Shown in pieces: positions 1 to 6,036 of a stretch of 8,159 bases of DNA (its first letter is position 1; every line of letters begins with the position of its first letter). The DNA comes from SZUA-217 sp034658975 (GTDB lineage Bacteria > Actinomycetota > Acidimicrobiia > Spongiisociales > ZC4RG35), in contig JAYEGJ010000105.1 of NCBI GenBank assembly GCA_034658975.1, forward strand, positions 1-8,159, given 5' to 3'. Under the pieces are notes generated by a model, which saw only the letters and a list, made by a program, of their open reading frames with translations, had not been told where the DNA came from and ran no database searches. The position numbers and the translations under genes are program-made.

Positions 1-2
1 GG

Positions 3-827
3 TTGGTCTTCGGGTTGTACTGGGCCGCCCATCGCTACGCGCTGAGCCAGAATCCAGACGCCTACCAGCAGCTCGTCGATCGCTACGGCGAGCCGGATCA
101 CACCCTGATGCACCACGGTCGAGCCTTCGTCACAGGCGACTACCAAGGTCAGGCGGACTGGACCCCAAAGGCGATAGAGGAGCTACGAAGGCAAGGTGAC
201 GACCACCTTGCCGAACGAGCAGAAATCAACGTGCCCACGGCATGGCTGAATCTGGGACGGTACGAGGAATGCGACGCTCGCCTCAGGGAACTGCTCTCGC
301 GATACCAAGAACAGGGCCCTCCCACCTTCACCAACTGGACGCTGCTTCTACTTGGATACTCCGCATCGTTCCAGGGCAAGCAGGATCAGGCAGACGCCTA
401 CTTCGAAGAAGCGATCAACATCGAAGTCCCGCCTCGCACGTATTCGCCCAACAAGACCCTTGAAGCCCGCGCCGCCTTCCGGCGCGGCAACCACCTCCGG
501 GCCTTTCGTACGCTCCAGACCCACATCGACGAACTCCTCACCACCGACAACATGCAGGGCGGGAGCCTCGTCTGCATCGAATTCATCAACATGATGACGC
601 AGATCGACCGGCTCAACGAAGCCAGCCACATGCTGGATTACCTCGAAACCACCGGCCTGCTCGAAGCCCCAGCCTGGCACACCCTCATCGACGACTCAGC
701 AGGGATCATCGCCTCCTCTTCCGAGGACCTCCGACCCGACGGAACGAGTGGCGAAGTCGTCCTCGACGACCGGCAAGCTCTTGAGTTCATGAGCGAAGTC
801 CTCGAACAACTGGCCGGAAGCATGTGA
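3..827 (+). CDS. TPR-repeat protein, C-terminal part (5' end outside window)
   Basis: The reading frame is open at the left edge and ends at TGA 825-827, so this is a C-terminal fragment of about 274 residues; the TTG at position 3 is probably not the true start. The protein is mostly amphipathic helices with repeated TPR-like spacing, for example a segment near residues 75-100 (AWLNLGRYEECDARLREL), one near 110-140 (GYSASFQGKQDQADAYFEEA) and one near 150-175 (RAAFRRGNHLRAFRTLQTHI). There are no membrane segments and no catalytic motif in the visible part. Tails like this are common in large actinobacterial regulators (AAA/LuxR, BTAD or cyclase-fused ATPases), where they mediate protein or ligand binding. 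That assignment is inference, because any N-terminal effector domain is outside the window. It converges with the VOC gene, with stop codons 6 bp apart. Confidence 0.8.
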   Translation: MVFGLYWAAHRYALSQNPDAYQQLVDRYGEPDHTLMHHGRAFVTGDYQGQADWTPKAIEELRRQGDDHLAERAEINVPTAWLNLGRYEECDARLRELLSRYQEQGPPTFTNWTLLLLGYSASFQGKQDQADAYFEEAINIEVPPRTYSPNKTLEARAAFRRGNHLRAFRTLQTHIDELLTTDNMQGGSLVCIEFINMMTQIDRLNEASHMLDYLETTGLLEAPAWHTLIDDSAGIIASSSEDLRPDGTSGEVVLDDRQALEFMSEVLEQLAGSM

Positions 828-833
828 CAGGGT

Positions 834-1202
834 TCAGTAGGTGGCCGGCTTGGATTTGATCTCGAAGAGGAGACCGTCGGGTCCCTCGAAGTAGCACCAA
901 GCCTCGTCTTCCCAAGTGTTGATGTCAGTCAGAAACTTCACGCCCGCTTTCTCCATTTCGGATCGGGTTTGCTCGATGTCCTCAACACTCAGCGCAATCG
1001 CGACGTTGCGCCGGTGCTCTTCGTCGGGATTGTTCGATCCGAACACCTCAACGAGGTCACCGTTACCGAGAGGGAAATGGGCGACCTGATGCTCGTTGTT
1101 GATCCGGGTCATAGGGATCCCAAGCCGATCCCGGAAGAAGACGACTGCCTCTTCGAAGTCCTCGACAGGTATGCCCGCCCAGGTGATGCCTTGGAAATCC
1201 AT
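834..1202 (-). CDS. VOC-fold (glyoxalase/bleomycin-resistance-like) protein
   Basis: This 122-residue protein has the usual length of a single-chain VOC subunit and two beta-alpha-beta-beta-beta modules: residues 6-55 (ITWAGIPVEDFEEAVVFFRD to LVEVFG) and 67-116 (NVAIALSVEDIEQ to GPDGLLFEIKS). VOC proteins usually dimerise and bind a metal or hydrophobic ligand. Aligned to the glyoxalase pattern, the acidic ligands are kept (E52 in VEVFG, E114 in FEIKS), but the two His positions are W8 and A68. Canonical metal-dependent glyoxalase I activity is therefore unlikely, and a ligand-binding or sequestration role is possible. The start is supported by an AAAAGGA-type ribosome site about 11 nt upstream. 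The gene stands alone on its strand, and no substrate can be named. Confidence 0.88.
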   Translation of the reverse strand: MDFQGITWAGIPVEDFEEAVVFFRDRLGIPMTRINNEHQVAHFPLGNGDLVEVFGSNNPDEEHRRNVAIALSVEDIEQTRSEMEKAGVKFLTDINTWEDEAWCYFEGPDGLLFEIKSKPATY

Positions 1203-1625
1203 CGCTTCGTTTGTCCTTTTCCGTTTGGGCTCGCGAAAAGAGGCTAACCGCCGTCGAGACCACCCTGTCTTGATTCAGGCTCGTGACCAGGGCAGGCACC
1301 CAACCGACGGATTCGACGGACACCAGTTCGGCAACAGTGGATTCACGATTTGACGTGTCCGAATCGCGCGACCATCTGAGACGCGAGAAGACCCTCGGCA
1401 CATTCAGGAATGCCAAGGCCTTCGTTCGTAGCGGAGGCAGGTGTGGAACGACTCTGCAGAACTCTCCGGAAAGCCGATCGCTCCGAGTAGTCACACCGCC
1501 TGTGGCCACGACACCGATCTGGCCTTGAACAGCAACCGATATCCCGCACCGTTGAACGGTCCGATGCCATCGGCTCGGTTCCGCCGGAGAGTGATCGACT
1601 TCGCAGTACGAGGAACTCACCGTGT
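1203..1625. other. Gene-poor stretch between the VOC and tetR genes
   Basis: These 423 bases hold no reading frame I can defend. Several open frames cross them on both strands, including a long minus-strand one running to 1809, but their translations are rich in R/S/T/P, lack any recognisable motif and run antisense to or over real genes. The promoter of the VOC gene should lie near 1203-1300 on the minus strand, but no strong -35/-10 pair stands out. The structured elements are the twin palindromes at 1548-1573 and an imperfect inverted repeat (1310-1323 against 1355-1365) with a 3-nt bulge. A degraded gene or an untranslated RNA cannot be excluded. Confidence 0.5.
1548..1573. repeat. Two abutting 13-bp palindromes
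   Basis: ACCGTTGAACGGT (1548-1560) is a perfect 6-1-6 inverted repeat, followed with no gap by CCGATGCCATCGG (1561-1573), another perfect 6-1-6 repeat. They lie about 53 bp beyond the tetR stop codon. As RNA each would form only a 5-bp stem with a 3-nt loop and there is no T-tract, so a classical intrinsic terminator is unlikely. Two dimeric-protein sites side by side, or a weak terminator for tetR, are the alternatives. The sequences differ from the palindrome at 2351-2365. Confidence 0.5.
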
Positions 1626-2297
1626 TCACGCGACGAGGATCCTTCTGAGACCCCAATCGAACTGTTCGGTCGATGCCACCGTGGGAGCCGCCTCTGTGGC
1701 CTTGCTGGTGAGGATCGGGTACTGGTCGGTGTCGAGTTGCGAGATCAAGCCGGCCCACTGGTCTGCGTAGTCGCCTTCCGCCTGCATATGTGCCCTTGGA
1801 ATCTCCCACAGCACGAAGCCAATCGTGTAGGTCAGTGCGGCGTAGAAGGTCCTAACAGCTTCTTCGATTGGGACTCCGTCCTCAGTCATCTGCCGAAAGG
1901 AGCCTTCGAGAATGTCGAATACCGCTGGGATGGTGACTCGTCCGGTGGCCAACAGCTGGGCGAGAGTGGGATGGGCGACAGCGGCCGCCCGGAAGTCCGA
2001 GAAGAATCTGAACAACCCCTGTTGCCAGTCGTCGACGCTGGGAACATCTAGTCCTTGGAAGATCTGTTCGGCGATTCTGTCCAGCAAGTCCTCTTTGTTC
2101 TGCACGTAGCCGTAGAGGGTCATCGTGCCGACTCCGAGGCGCTTGGACAGCTTCGGCATGGAGAGTTCCTCGAGACCGTGTTCGTCAGCGAGGTCGATCG
2201 CCGTCGTCACGATCTCGTCGATTGAGAGTCGCCGAGGACGGCCTACGCGACCGGACGTCGAATGCTCTGGGCGTGGTTCTTGTTGGTGTGGACTCAT
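1626..2297 (-). CDS. TetR-family transcriptional regulator
   Basis: This 223-residue protein has an N-terminal helix-turn-helix domain at about residues 24-80: helix 1 around LSIDEIVTTAIDLADEHG, then the recognition part LSKRLGVGTMTLYGYVQNK, then DLLDRIAEQIF. The rest is an all-alpha ligand-binding and dimerisation domain resembling the tetracycline-repressor C-terminal class (VAHPTLAQLLATGRVTIPAV; FYAALTYTIGFVLWE near 168-182). Members repress divergent genes until a small hydrophobic ligand binds. The arginine- and proline-rich leader (residues 1-23) is common in actinobacterial members. An AGAGG ribosome site lies 9 nt upstream of the ATG. The gene diverges from the DUF4386-SRPBCC-CDF cluster across a 94-bp spacer holding a perfect palindrome (2351-2365), the likely operator. 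The inducing ligand cannot be predicted. Confidence 0.93.
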   Translation of the reverse strand: MSPHQQEPRPEHSTSGRVGRPRRLSIDEIVTTAIDLADEHGLEELSMPKLSKRLGVGTMTLYGYVQNKEDLLDRIAEQIFQGLDVPSVDDWQQGLFRFFSDFRAAAVAHPTLAQLLATGRVTIPAVFDILEGSFRQMTEDGVPIEEAVRTFYAALTYTIGFVLWEIPRAHMQAEGDYADQWAGLISQLDTDQYPILTSKATEAAPTVASTEQFDWGLRRILVA

Positions 2298-2310
2298 CGT
2301 CGGTTACCTC

Positions 2311-2339
2311 TTGACATGGTCGTGGTTTTCGTATAGGTT
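2311..2339 (+). promoter_or_regulatory. Candidate promoter of the DUF4386-SRPBCC-CDF cluster
   Basis: A perfect TTGACA (-35) at 2311-2316 is followed after 17 nt by TAGGTT (2334-2339); TATAGG at 2332-2337, with a 15-nt spacer, is an alternative -10. The -10 match is weak, so this is a candidate only. Transcription would start near 2346, which places the palindrome 2351-2365 just downstream, a usual position for repression. On the opposite strand, TTGCCG-17-TATCGT overlaps the palindrome and could drive tetR. Confidence 0.45.
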
Positions 2340-2350
2340 ACGATAACTAA

Positions 2351-2365
2351 CCGTAAGCCTTACGG
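2351..2365. promoter_or_regulatory. Candidate TetR operator (perfect 7-1-7 palindrome)
   Basis: CCGTAAGCCTTACGG is a perfect inverted repeat with a one-base centre in the tetR/DUF4386 divergent region. Its size, symmetry and place match typical TetR-family operators. A second, overlapping imperfect repeat, GGTTACGATAACTAACC (2336-2352: GGTTA, 7-nt gap, TAACC), abuts it and could be a second half-site pair. Binding at 2351-2365 would cover the transcription start of the right-hand genes and the candidate tetR promoter, so one site could control both. Function is inferred from position. Confidence 0.6.
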
Positions 2366-2391
2366 CAACCCAGCAATCATCGGAGAACCAG

Positions 2392-3186
2392 ATGCTCACG
2401 AAGCACGGAACGCAGGACACCACGACCTCTCCCGACCGGACTCACCGACCTGCCATCGATGAGGACGAGCAGACCATGATCTCGAAGACAACACTCGCAC
2501 GAGTCGCCGGACTCCTCTACCTGGCAGTCGCCGTACTCGGCGGCTTCAGCCAGCTCTTCGTCCGGCCGAGCGTCATCGAACCGGGCGATGCCGCGGCAAC
2601 AGCTGCGAACATCTCATCGTCTTCGACGCTGTTTCGCATGGGCTTCATCGCCGATCTCGTGAGCATCACGCTCTTCCTCCTGGTCGCGATCGTCCTCTAT
2701 GTGTTGCTCAAGCCGATCAACGAGAAAGCCGCCTTGGCGATGGTGGTCTTCAACGCTGTTGCTGTCGCGATCATGAGCATCAACATGGTCAACCATGCTG
2801 CGGCGTACCTCGTGGCGACCAGCGCGGACTACTCGGCCGTTCTCGGGGATACCGCAGCAGCGGCTCAGGCGATGCTGTTCCTCGATCTGCACAGCCTCGG
2901 GTACCTCGTAGCGGAGATCTTCTTCGGCCTTTGGCTCCTTCCTCTCGGGTACTTAGTGCTCCGATCCGGGTACTTCCCGAAGATCCTCGGCGTCCTGCTG
3001 ATGATCGGCACCGCCAGCTACGTGGGAGACGTTCTCGTGTCCCTCCTCTTCTCCGACGCACCGGAGAACCTCTCGCTCGTCATCGCCACTCCCGCCGGCA
3101 TAGCCGAACTGGCGTTCCTCACTTGGCTATCGGTGATGGGCGCGAAGTCGATCCGGAAGAGCGAGCGCCTTCCTGCAGTTGCCTGA
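2392..3186 (+). CDS. DUF4386-family integral membrane protein
   Basis: The protein is a polytopic membrane protein with about six hydrophobic segments. Counted from the inner Met they lie near residues 9-29 (VAGLLYLAVAVLGGFSQLF), 58-78, 86-106, 139-162, 168-191 and 200-221. The segments ARVAGLLYL and GLWLLPLGYLVLRSGYFPKI are hallmarks of DUF4386, whose biochemical role is unknown. Two starts are possible. ATG 2392 has a well-spaced GGAGA (2382-2386) but adds a hydrophilic 28-residue leader. ATG 2476 (236 aa, GAGGA 10 nt upstream) fits the usual family length and starts just before the first membrane helix. I give the longer form because its ribosome site is better. It is the first gene of the cluster divergent from tetR and is followed after 36 nt by the SRPBCC gene. 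Confidence 0.88.
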   Translation: MLTKHGTQDTTTSPDRTHRPAIDEDEQTMISKTTLARVAGLLYLAVAVLGGFSQLFVRPSVIEPGDAAATAANISSSSTLFRMGFIADLVSITLFLLVAIVLYVLLKPINEKAALAMVVFNAVAVAIMSINMVNHAAAYLVATSADYSAVLGDTAAAAQAMLFLDLHSLGYLVAEIFFGLWLLPLGYLVLRSGYFPKILGVLLMIGTASYVGDVLVSLLFSDAPENLSLVIATPAGIAELAFLTWLSVMGAKSIRKSERLPAVA

Positions 3187-3222
3187 ATCTAGATCCACCA
3201 CCCACGACCGACGGAGTACACG

Positions 3223-3651
3223 ATGATCGCTTTCACCAACACCATCCGCATCAACCGACCGATCGAAGACGTTTACGCCTACCTCTCCAACCTCGAACAC
3301 ACGCCGGATTGGAACTGGGCGATAACGGAGACGAGGAAGACCACCCCGGGACCGGCCAGGGTCGGAACCCGCTACAAACAGACGCGAACCGTCCCACAAC
3401 GAGAAACCGAGATCCTCGAAATCACCGCCCTCGAAGCAGACCGACACATCGAAATACAGGGCACCTTGGCTCGGTTCGCAGCCCAACTCAGCTACCACCT
3501 CGACAAGACGGACGTCGGCACAGAGATCACCAACCACGTGCGGCTTGAACCCAACGGCGCACTCCGGCTGGTCGCACCAGTCCTTGGTGGTCGGATCAAG
3601 CACGCCGTGGCTGACAACCTCGGCCAACTTAAGATCCACCTTGAGCGTTGA
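3223..3651 (+). CDS. SRPBCC-fold (polyketide cyclase/START-like) protein
   Basis: This 142-residue protein opens with the SRPBCC signature: a first strand (FTNTIRINRPIEDVYAYLSN), the helix with HTPDWN near residues 26-31, then alternating strands (GTRYKQTRTV, ETEILEITALEADRHIEIQG) and a long C-terminal helix (GGRIKHAVADNLGQLKIHLE). The fold forms a deep hydrophobic pocket that binds lipids, polyketides or other hydrophobic ligands. No catalytic residue can be assigned. The start is supported by GGAG (3213-3216), 6 nt before ATG. It sits 36 nt after the DUF4386 gene and 16 nt before the CDF gene in the same direction, so co-transcription under the TetR regulator is likely. A helper role for the flanking membrane proteins is speculation. 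Confidence 0.9.
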   Translation: MIAFTNTIRINRPIEDVYAYLSNLEHTPDWNWAITETRKTTPGPARVGTRYKQTRTVPQRETEILEITALEADRHIEIQGTLARFAAQLSYHLDKTDVGTEITNHVRLEPNGALRLVAPVLGGRIKHAVADNLGQLKIHLER

Positions 3652-3667
3652 AAGGTTGCGTGCGGCT

Positions 3668-4633
3668 ATGGACAAGGGACACGAGGACTCGACCGGGCGA
3701 GGTCACGACCACACAGCGATGCTCGCAGCCAATGAACGCGCTCTGAAGATCAGTGTCTGGCTGACCGGTATCTACTTCCTCATCGAGGTCGCCCTTGGAG
3801 TCGCGAGCGGATCGGTGGCAGTGATCTCTGATGCGCTGCACACGTTCTCCGCGGTGGGTGGTGTACTTCTCGCGTTGATCGCCGGACGGATCGCGGCAAG
3901 GCCAGCTACCCGTCACCGGACATTCGGGTCGATCCGAGCCGAGATCGTCGTCGCGATGCTCAACGGGTTCTTCCTCGTCGCCATGGCCGGTGTCGTCATC
4001 TTCATGGGATTCCGTAGACTCCTCAACCCGGCAGACCTCAACCCGACCTTGATGCTCATCGCTGCAACCGGAGGGATCATCACCGAGGTGATCGCTCTCC
4101 GAGTTCTCTATTCCGGCCAGAAGGACAACCTGAACGTGCGAGGCGCATACTGGCACGTTGTGCAGACCTTCGTCGGCAGCCTGCTCATCATCGTCGCTGC
4201 AATCGTCGTAACACTCACCGATTTCGTTGCGATCGACCCGATCCTGGGGATCGCATTCGGTTTCGTCCTGTTCTGGGCCGCATGGGGCATCACTCGAGAC
4301 TCCCTCCGGGTCCTGATGGAGACGGTTCCCACGGATGTGGACCTTCCCCCGATCATCGCCGAACTGACGTCAATCGACGGCGTGGAGAACGCACACCATG
4401 TGCACGCCTGGGCACTGACCACGGGGCGGAACCTCTTCTCGGCCCATCTACTCATCACCGAAGACGCCGACTGCCGGTTGACGCTTGAACGTGCACAGTC
4501 GATCGTCCGCAACGACTTCGGCTTCTTCTTCTCGACGATCCAGATCGAGACCGAGTGTGAGGAATACGATGCCGCGGCCGCGATCGATTTCGCCAACACC
4601 GATCAACTCGACAACGGGAGCGAAGCGAACTGA
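3668..4633 (+). CDS. Cation diffusion facilitator (CDF) family transporter, atypical metal site
   Basis: This 321-residue protein has the ZitB/CzcD-like CDF layout: a short His-containing N-terminus (H5, H13, H15), six membrane helices from about residue 28 to 220, the conserved linkers RHRTFGSIRAEI (82-93) and KDNLNVRGAYWH (152-163), and a cytoplasmic ferredoxin-like domain (about 230-305) with HHVHAW and STIQIE. CDF proteins export divalent metals such as zinc by proton antiport, using HxxxD motifs in helices 2 and 5. Here both His remain (H58, H163), but the paired Asp are A62 (HTFSA) and T167 (HVVQT), so metal choice or activity is uncertain. ATG 3668 is chosen because an upstream in-frame extension to 3545 overlaps the SRPBCC gene and adds non-family sequence. 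AAAGG (3651-3655) overlaps the preceding stop codon and lies 12 nt upstream, suggesting translational coupling. Confidence 0.9.
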   Translation: MDKGHEDSTGRGHDHTAMLAANERALKISVWLTGIYFLIEVALGVASGSVAVISDALHTFSAVGGVLLALIAGRIAARPATRHRTFGSIRAEIVVAMLNGFFLVAMAGVVIFMGFRRLLNPADLNPTLMLIAATGGIITEVIALRVLYSGQKDNLNVRGAYWHVVQTFVGSLLIIVAAIVVTLTDFVAIDPILGIAFGFVLFWAAWGITRDSLRVLMETVPTDVDLPPIIAELTSIDGVENAHHVHAWALTTGRNLFSAHLLITEDADCRLTLERAQSIVRNDFGFFFSTIQIETECEEYDAAAAIDFANTDQLDNGSEAN

Positions 4634-4675
4634 CCCGAGTTCGACCTTCGGGTCATGAGCCCTACGAGTGGGCTC
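4631..4675 (+). terminator. Tandem hairpins closing the CDF cluster
   Basis: Two back-to-back stem-loops begin at the CDF stop codon. The first is TGACCCGA (4631-4638) pairing with TCGGGTCA (4648-4655), an 8-bp stem with a 9-nt loop. The second is GAGCCC (4657-4662) pairing with GGGCTC (4670-4675), with a 7-nt loop. No T-tract follows, which is common for actinobacterial terminators. The position favours termination of the cluster; mRNA 3'-end protection is an alternative. Confidence 0.6.
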
Positions 4676-4882
4676 TGGATACGACTACACACCGGTGATT
4701 GGCAATAGTTGCCGATGTGATTTCGAGGTATGGCTATCAACGGGTGACGGGTGATGTCAGGCTGTGTCACGTCGTTGCGCTCCAGTCGGGCTTCAGACGG
4801 TACCGCTCGACGCCCGTGCGCTGCTCTCGACCGGCCACGACGCACAACGGTAGTGGAGCCGGTTTCGATCAGTCCATGCAAA
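4676..4882. other. Gene-free spacer after the CDF cluster
   Basis: I find no defensible gene here. Open frames exist on both strands but give arginine/serine-rich translations without motifs. Minor elements are a short inverted repeat GGCAA-TAG-TTGCC (4701-4713) and a short GGGTGA direct duplication near 4741-4755. With the hairpins and the tetR-like scrap (4883-5013), the region 4634-5011 carries no intact gene. Confidence 0.5.
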
Positions 4883-5013
4883 TCAGGATGTGCGCCGTGA
4901 TGCGTCGGCCAATCCCTCGATGATGAGGTCAAGGCGAACTCGAACGAGTCGCCAAAGTTGTAGCCGGGCTGGAGGATGTGTCCAACGGTGCATTCGGCGA
5001 GATGGAGATACTC
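4883..5013 (-). pseudogene. 3' remnant of a TetR-like regulator gene, frameshifted
   Basis: Reading the minus strand down from about 5013 gives EYLHLAECTVGHIL, then GYNFGDSFEFAL. One base of frame change near 4930 allows the reading to continue as DLIIEGLADASRRTS, ending at TGA (complement of 4883-4885). Joined, FEFALDLIIEGLADA closely resembles the FEFGLDLLLDGL-type end of TetR-family C-terminal domains. No DNA-binding half exists, because the intact AraC gene starts its 3' end at 5012, exactly where the remnant begins. It looks like a truncated, single-base-deleted relic of about 40 codons left at a rearrangement junction. The family call rests on my recognition of a short motif and is moderate. 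Confidence 0.5.
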
Positions 5014-5962
5014 AAGCCAATGACAGCGTGTGGGCGCGATGTTCTGTCGGGCTGATTCCTCGGACTCGTTTGAACGCGGTGCTGAAGGCGAAGGGGCTTC
5101 GATAACCGACCTCGGTGGCCACCGAACCAACGGTTGCGTCTGGATCTCGGAGCAGGTCGGCCGCGAGGGCTACTCGCCAACCTGTCAGGAACGTCATCGG
5201 GGGCTCCCCGACGAGGTCGTGGAACCGCCGAGCCAACGCCGCTCTCGACGCGCCAGACTCGGCGGCGAGACTCGCAACTGTCCAGGGGTAGGCGGGCTTT
5301 GTGTAGATGCTGCGCAGTGCCCTGCCAACGATCGGGTCACCTTGGGCTTGGTACCACGCTGGCGCCTCGGCCTCCGGTCGACCCAGCCACTCTCGCAAGA
5401 ACGCAATGAGCAAGAGGTCGAGCAGTCGGTCGAGCACCGCTGATTGGCCGGGGTCATCCTTCACCACCTCGTCGGCAAGCAACGGGATGAGCGGAGAGTC
5501 CCATTGATCCCTTCCCAATGACATCACCGGGGGTAGTGCCCGCAGGAGACGTTCGCCGATATCCCCCATCGACTCATAGGCGCCAACAAGCATGATCGTC
5601 GAGCCGTCAGAATCGTTGCCCCATGTCCGCACGCCGAGATCCATGGCGTCGAACAGGTCCTCACCGTCAACCGTTGTGCAACGTTGGCCGGGGTGAATAA
5701 CAACATCAGGAGTCGTGGAAGGGTTGTCGGCGACGATGTAGTGGTCCGGGCCGCGCGTGGCTGCCACGTCGCCGGGGCCGAGCCGAACACGCTCACCGTC
5801 ATCGGGGACGATCCACGCTTCCCCCTTGACAATGGCAAGCAACGTAATGGGCGCCTCAGCGAGAATCCGTAGTGACCACGGCGGATTCATGAGCGAGCGC
5901 ATCAGATATGCGCCGCGGGCGCGCGGGCCATCGAGGAGTCCAGCAAGTGCGTCCATGGTCAT
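5012..5962 (-). CDS. AraC-family regulator with N-terminal cupin (Cupin_6) domain
   Basis: The protein has 316 residues. Residues 3-190 form a cupin-type sensor domain (LAGLLDGPRARGAYLMRS, PPWSLRI, LGPGDVAATRGPDHYIVAD, HPGQRCTT), as in actinobacterial Cupin_6 regulators. Residues about 215-312 form the double helix-turn-helix AraC DNA-binding domain (WTVASLAAESGASRAALARR; second helix pair VGSVATEVGYRSPFAFSTAF; closing FKRVRGISPTEHR). Such regulators often sit next to oxidoreductase genes and respond to small or reactive compounds; the signal here is unknown. Two starts are possible: ATG 5962 or the inner ATG 5956 (MDALAG), which matches the usual family N-terminus. Neither has a clear ribosome site, and a leaderless transcript is possible. 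It diverges from the NmrA-DUF1772 operon, its likely target. Its stop abuts a tetR-like remnant. Confidence 0.92.
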   Translation of the reverse strand: MTMDALAGLLDGPRARGAYLMRSLMNPPWSLRILAEAPITLLAIVKGEAWIVPDDGERVRLGPGDVAATRGPDHYIVADNPSTTPDVVIHPGQRCTTVDGEDLFDAMDLGVRTWGNDSDGSTIMLVGAYESMGDIGERLLRALPPVMSLGRDQWDSPLIPLLADEVVKDDPGQSAVLDRLLDLLLIAFLREWLGRPEAEAPAWYQAQGDPIVGRALRSIYTKPAYPWTVASLAAESGASRAALARRFHDLVGEPPMTFLTGWRVALAADLLRDPDATVGSVATEVGYRSPFAFSTAFKRVRGISPTEHRAHTLSLA

Positions 5963-5984
5963 AGACGATAACGCATGAATTCGA

Positions 5985-6036
5985 GCGTTGCAGCTATGGA
6001 CTGTCTTGTGTCATGGAAATACTGTGCGGTGCAGCT
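5985..6036 (+). promoter_or_regulatory. Candidate AraC-regulated promoter with 11-bp direct repeats
   Basis: GCGTTGCAGCT (5985-5995) and GCGGTGCAGCT (6026-6036) are direct repeats with one mismatch, offset by 41 bp, close to four helical turns. Between them lies a promoter-like pair: TGGACT (5997-6002), a 17-nt spacer, and TACTGT (6020-6025). The upstream copy abuts the -35 box, the usual place for an AraC-type activator, and the downstream copy covers the expected start site. Binding by the adjacent AraC protein is inference. Confidence 0.4.

Noticed and set aside
1063..1809. Long minus-strand open frame of 248 codons
   Set aside because: It overlaps the 5' part of the VOC gene and the 3' part of tetR, both well supported, and its translation is R/S-rich with no motif or ribosome site.
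2931..3548. Plus-strand open frame of 205 codons
   Set aside because: It overlaps the DUF4386 and SRPBCC genes in another frame; the translation is an Arg/Pro/His-rich shadow typical of GC-rich DNA.
3545..3667. N-terminal extension of the CDF protein
   Set aside because: It overlaps the end of the SRPBCC gene and adds sequence unlike any CDF N-terminus; ATG 3668 fits the family and the preceding stop.
3127..3675. Minus-strand open frame of 182 codons
   Set aside because: It is antisense to the SRPBCC gene and the ends of its neighbours, with no family motif; the plus-strand SRPBCC signature is clear.
4701..4713. GGCAA-TAG-TTGCC inverted repeat as an operator
   Set aside because: It is only 5 bp per arm, in a spacer with no promoter-like hexamers or adjacent gene start; likely chance.
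4603..5130. Whole minus-strand 175-codon open frame as a gene
   Set aside because: Only the short TetR-like part (about 4930-5013) looks protein-like; the rest overlaps araC out of frame or is motif-free.
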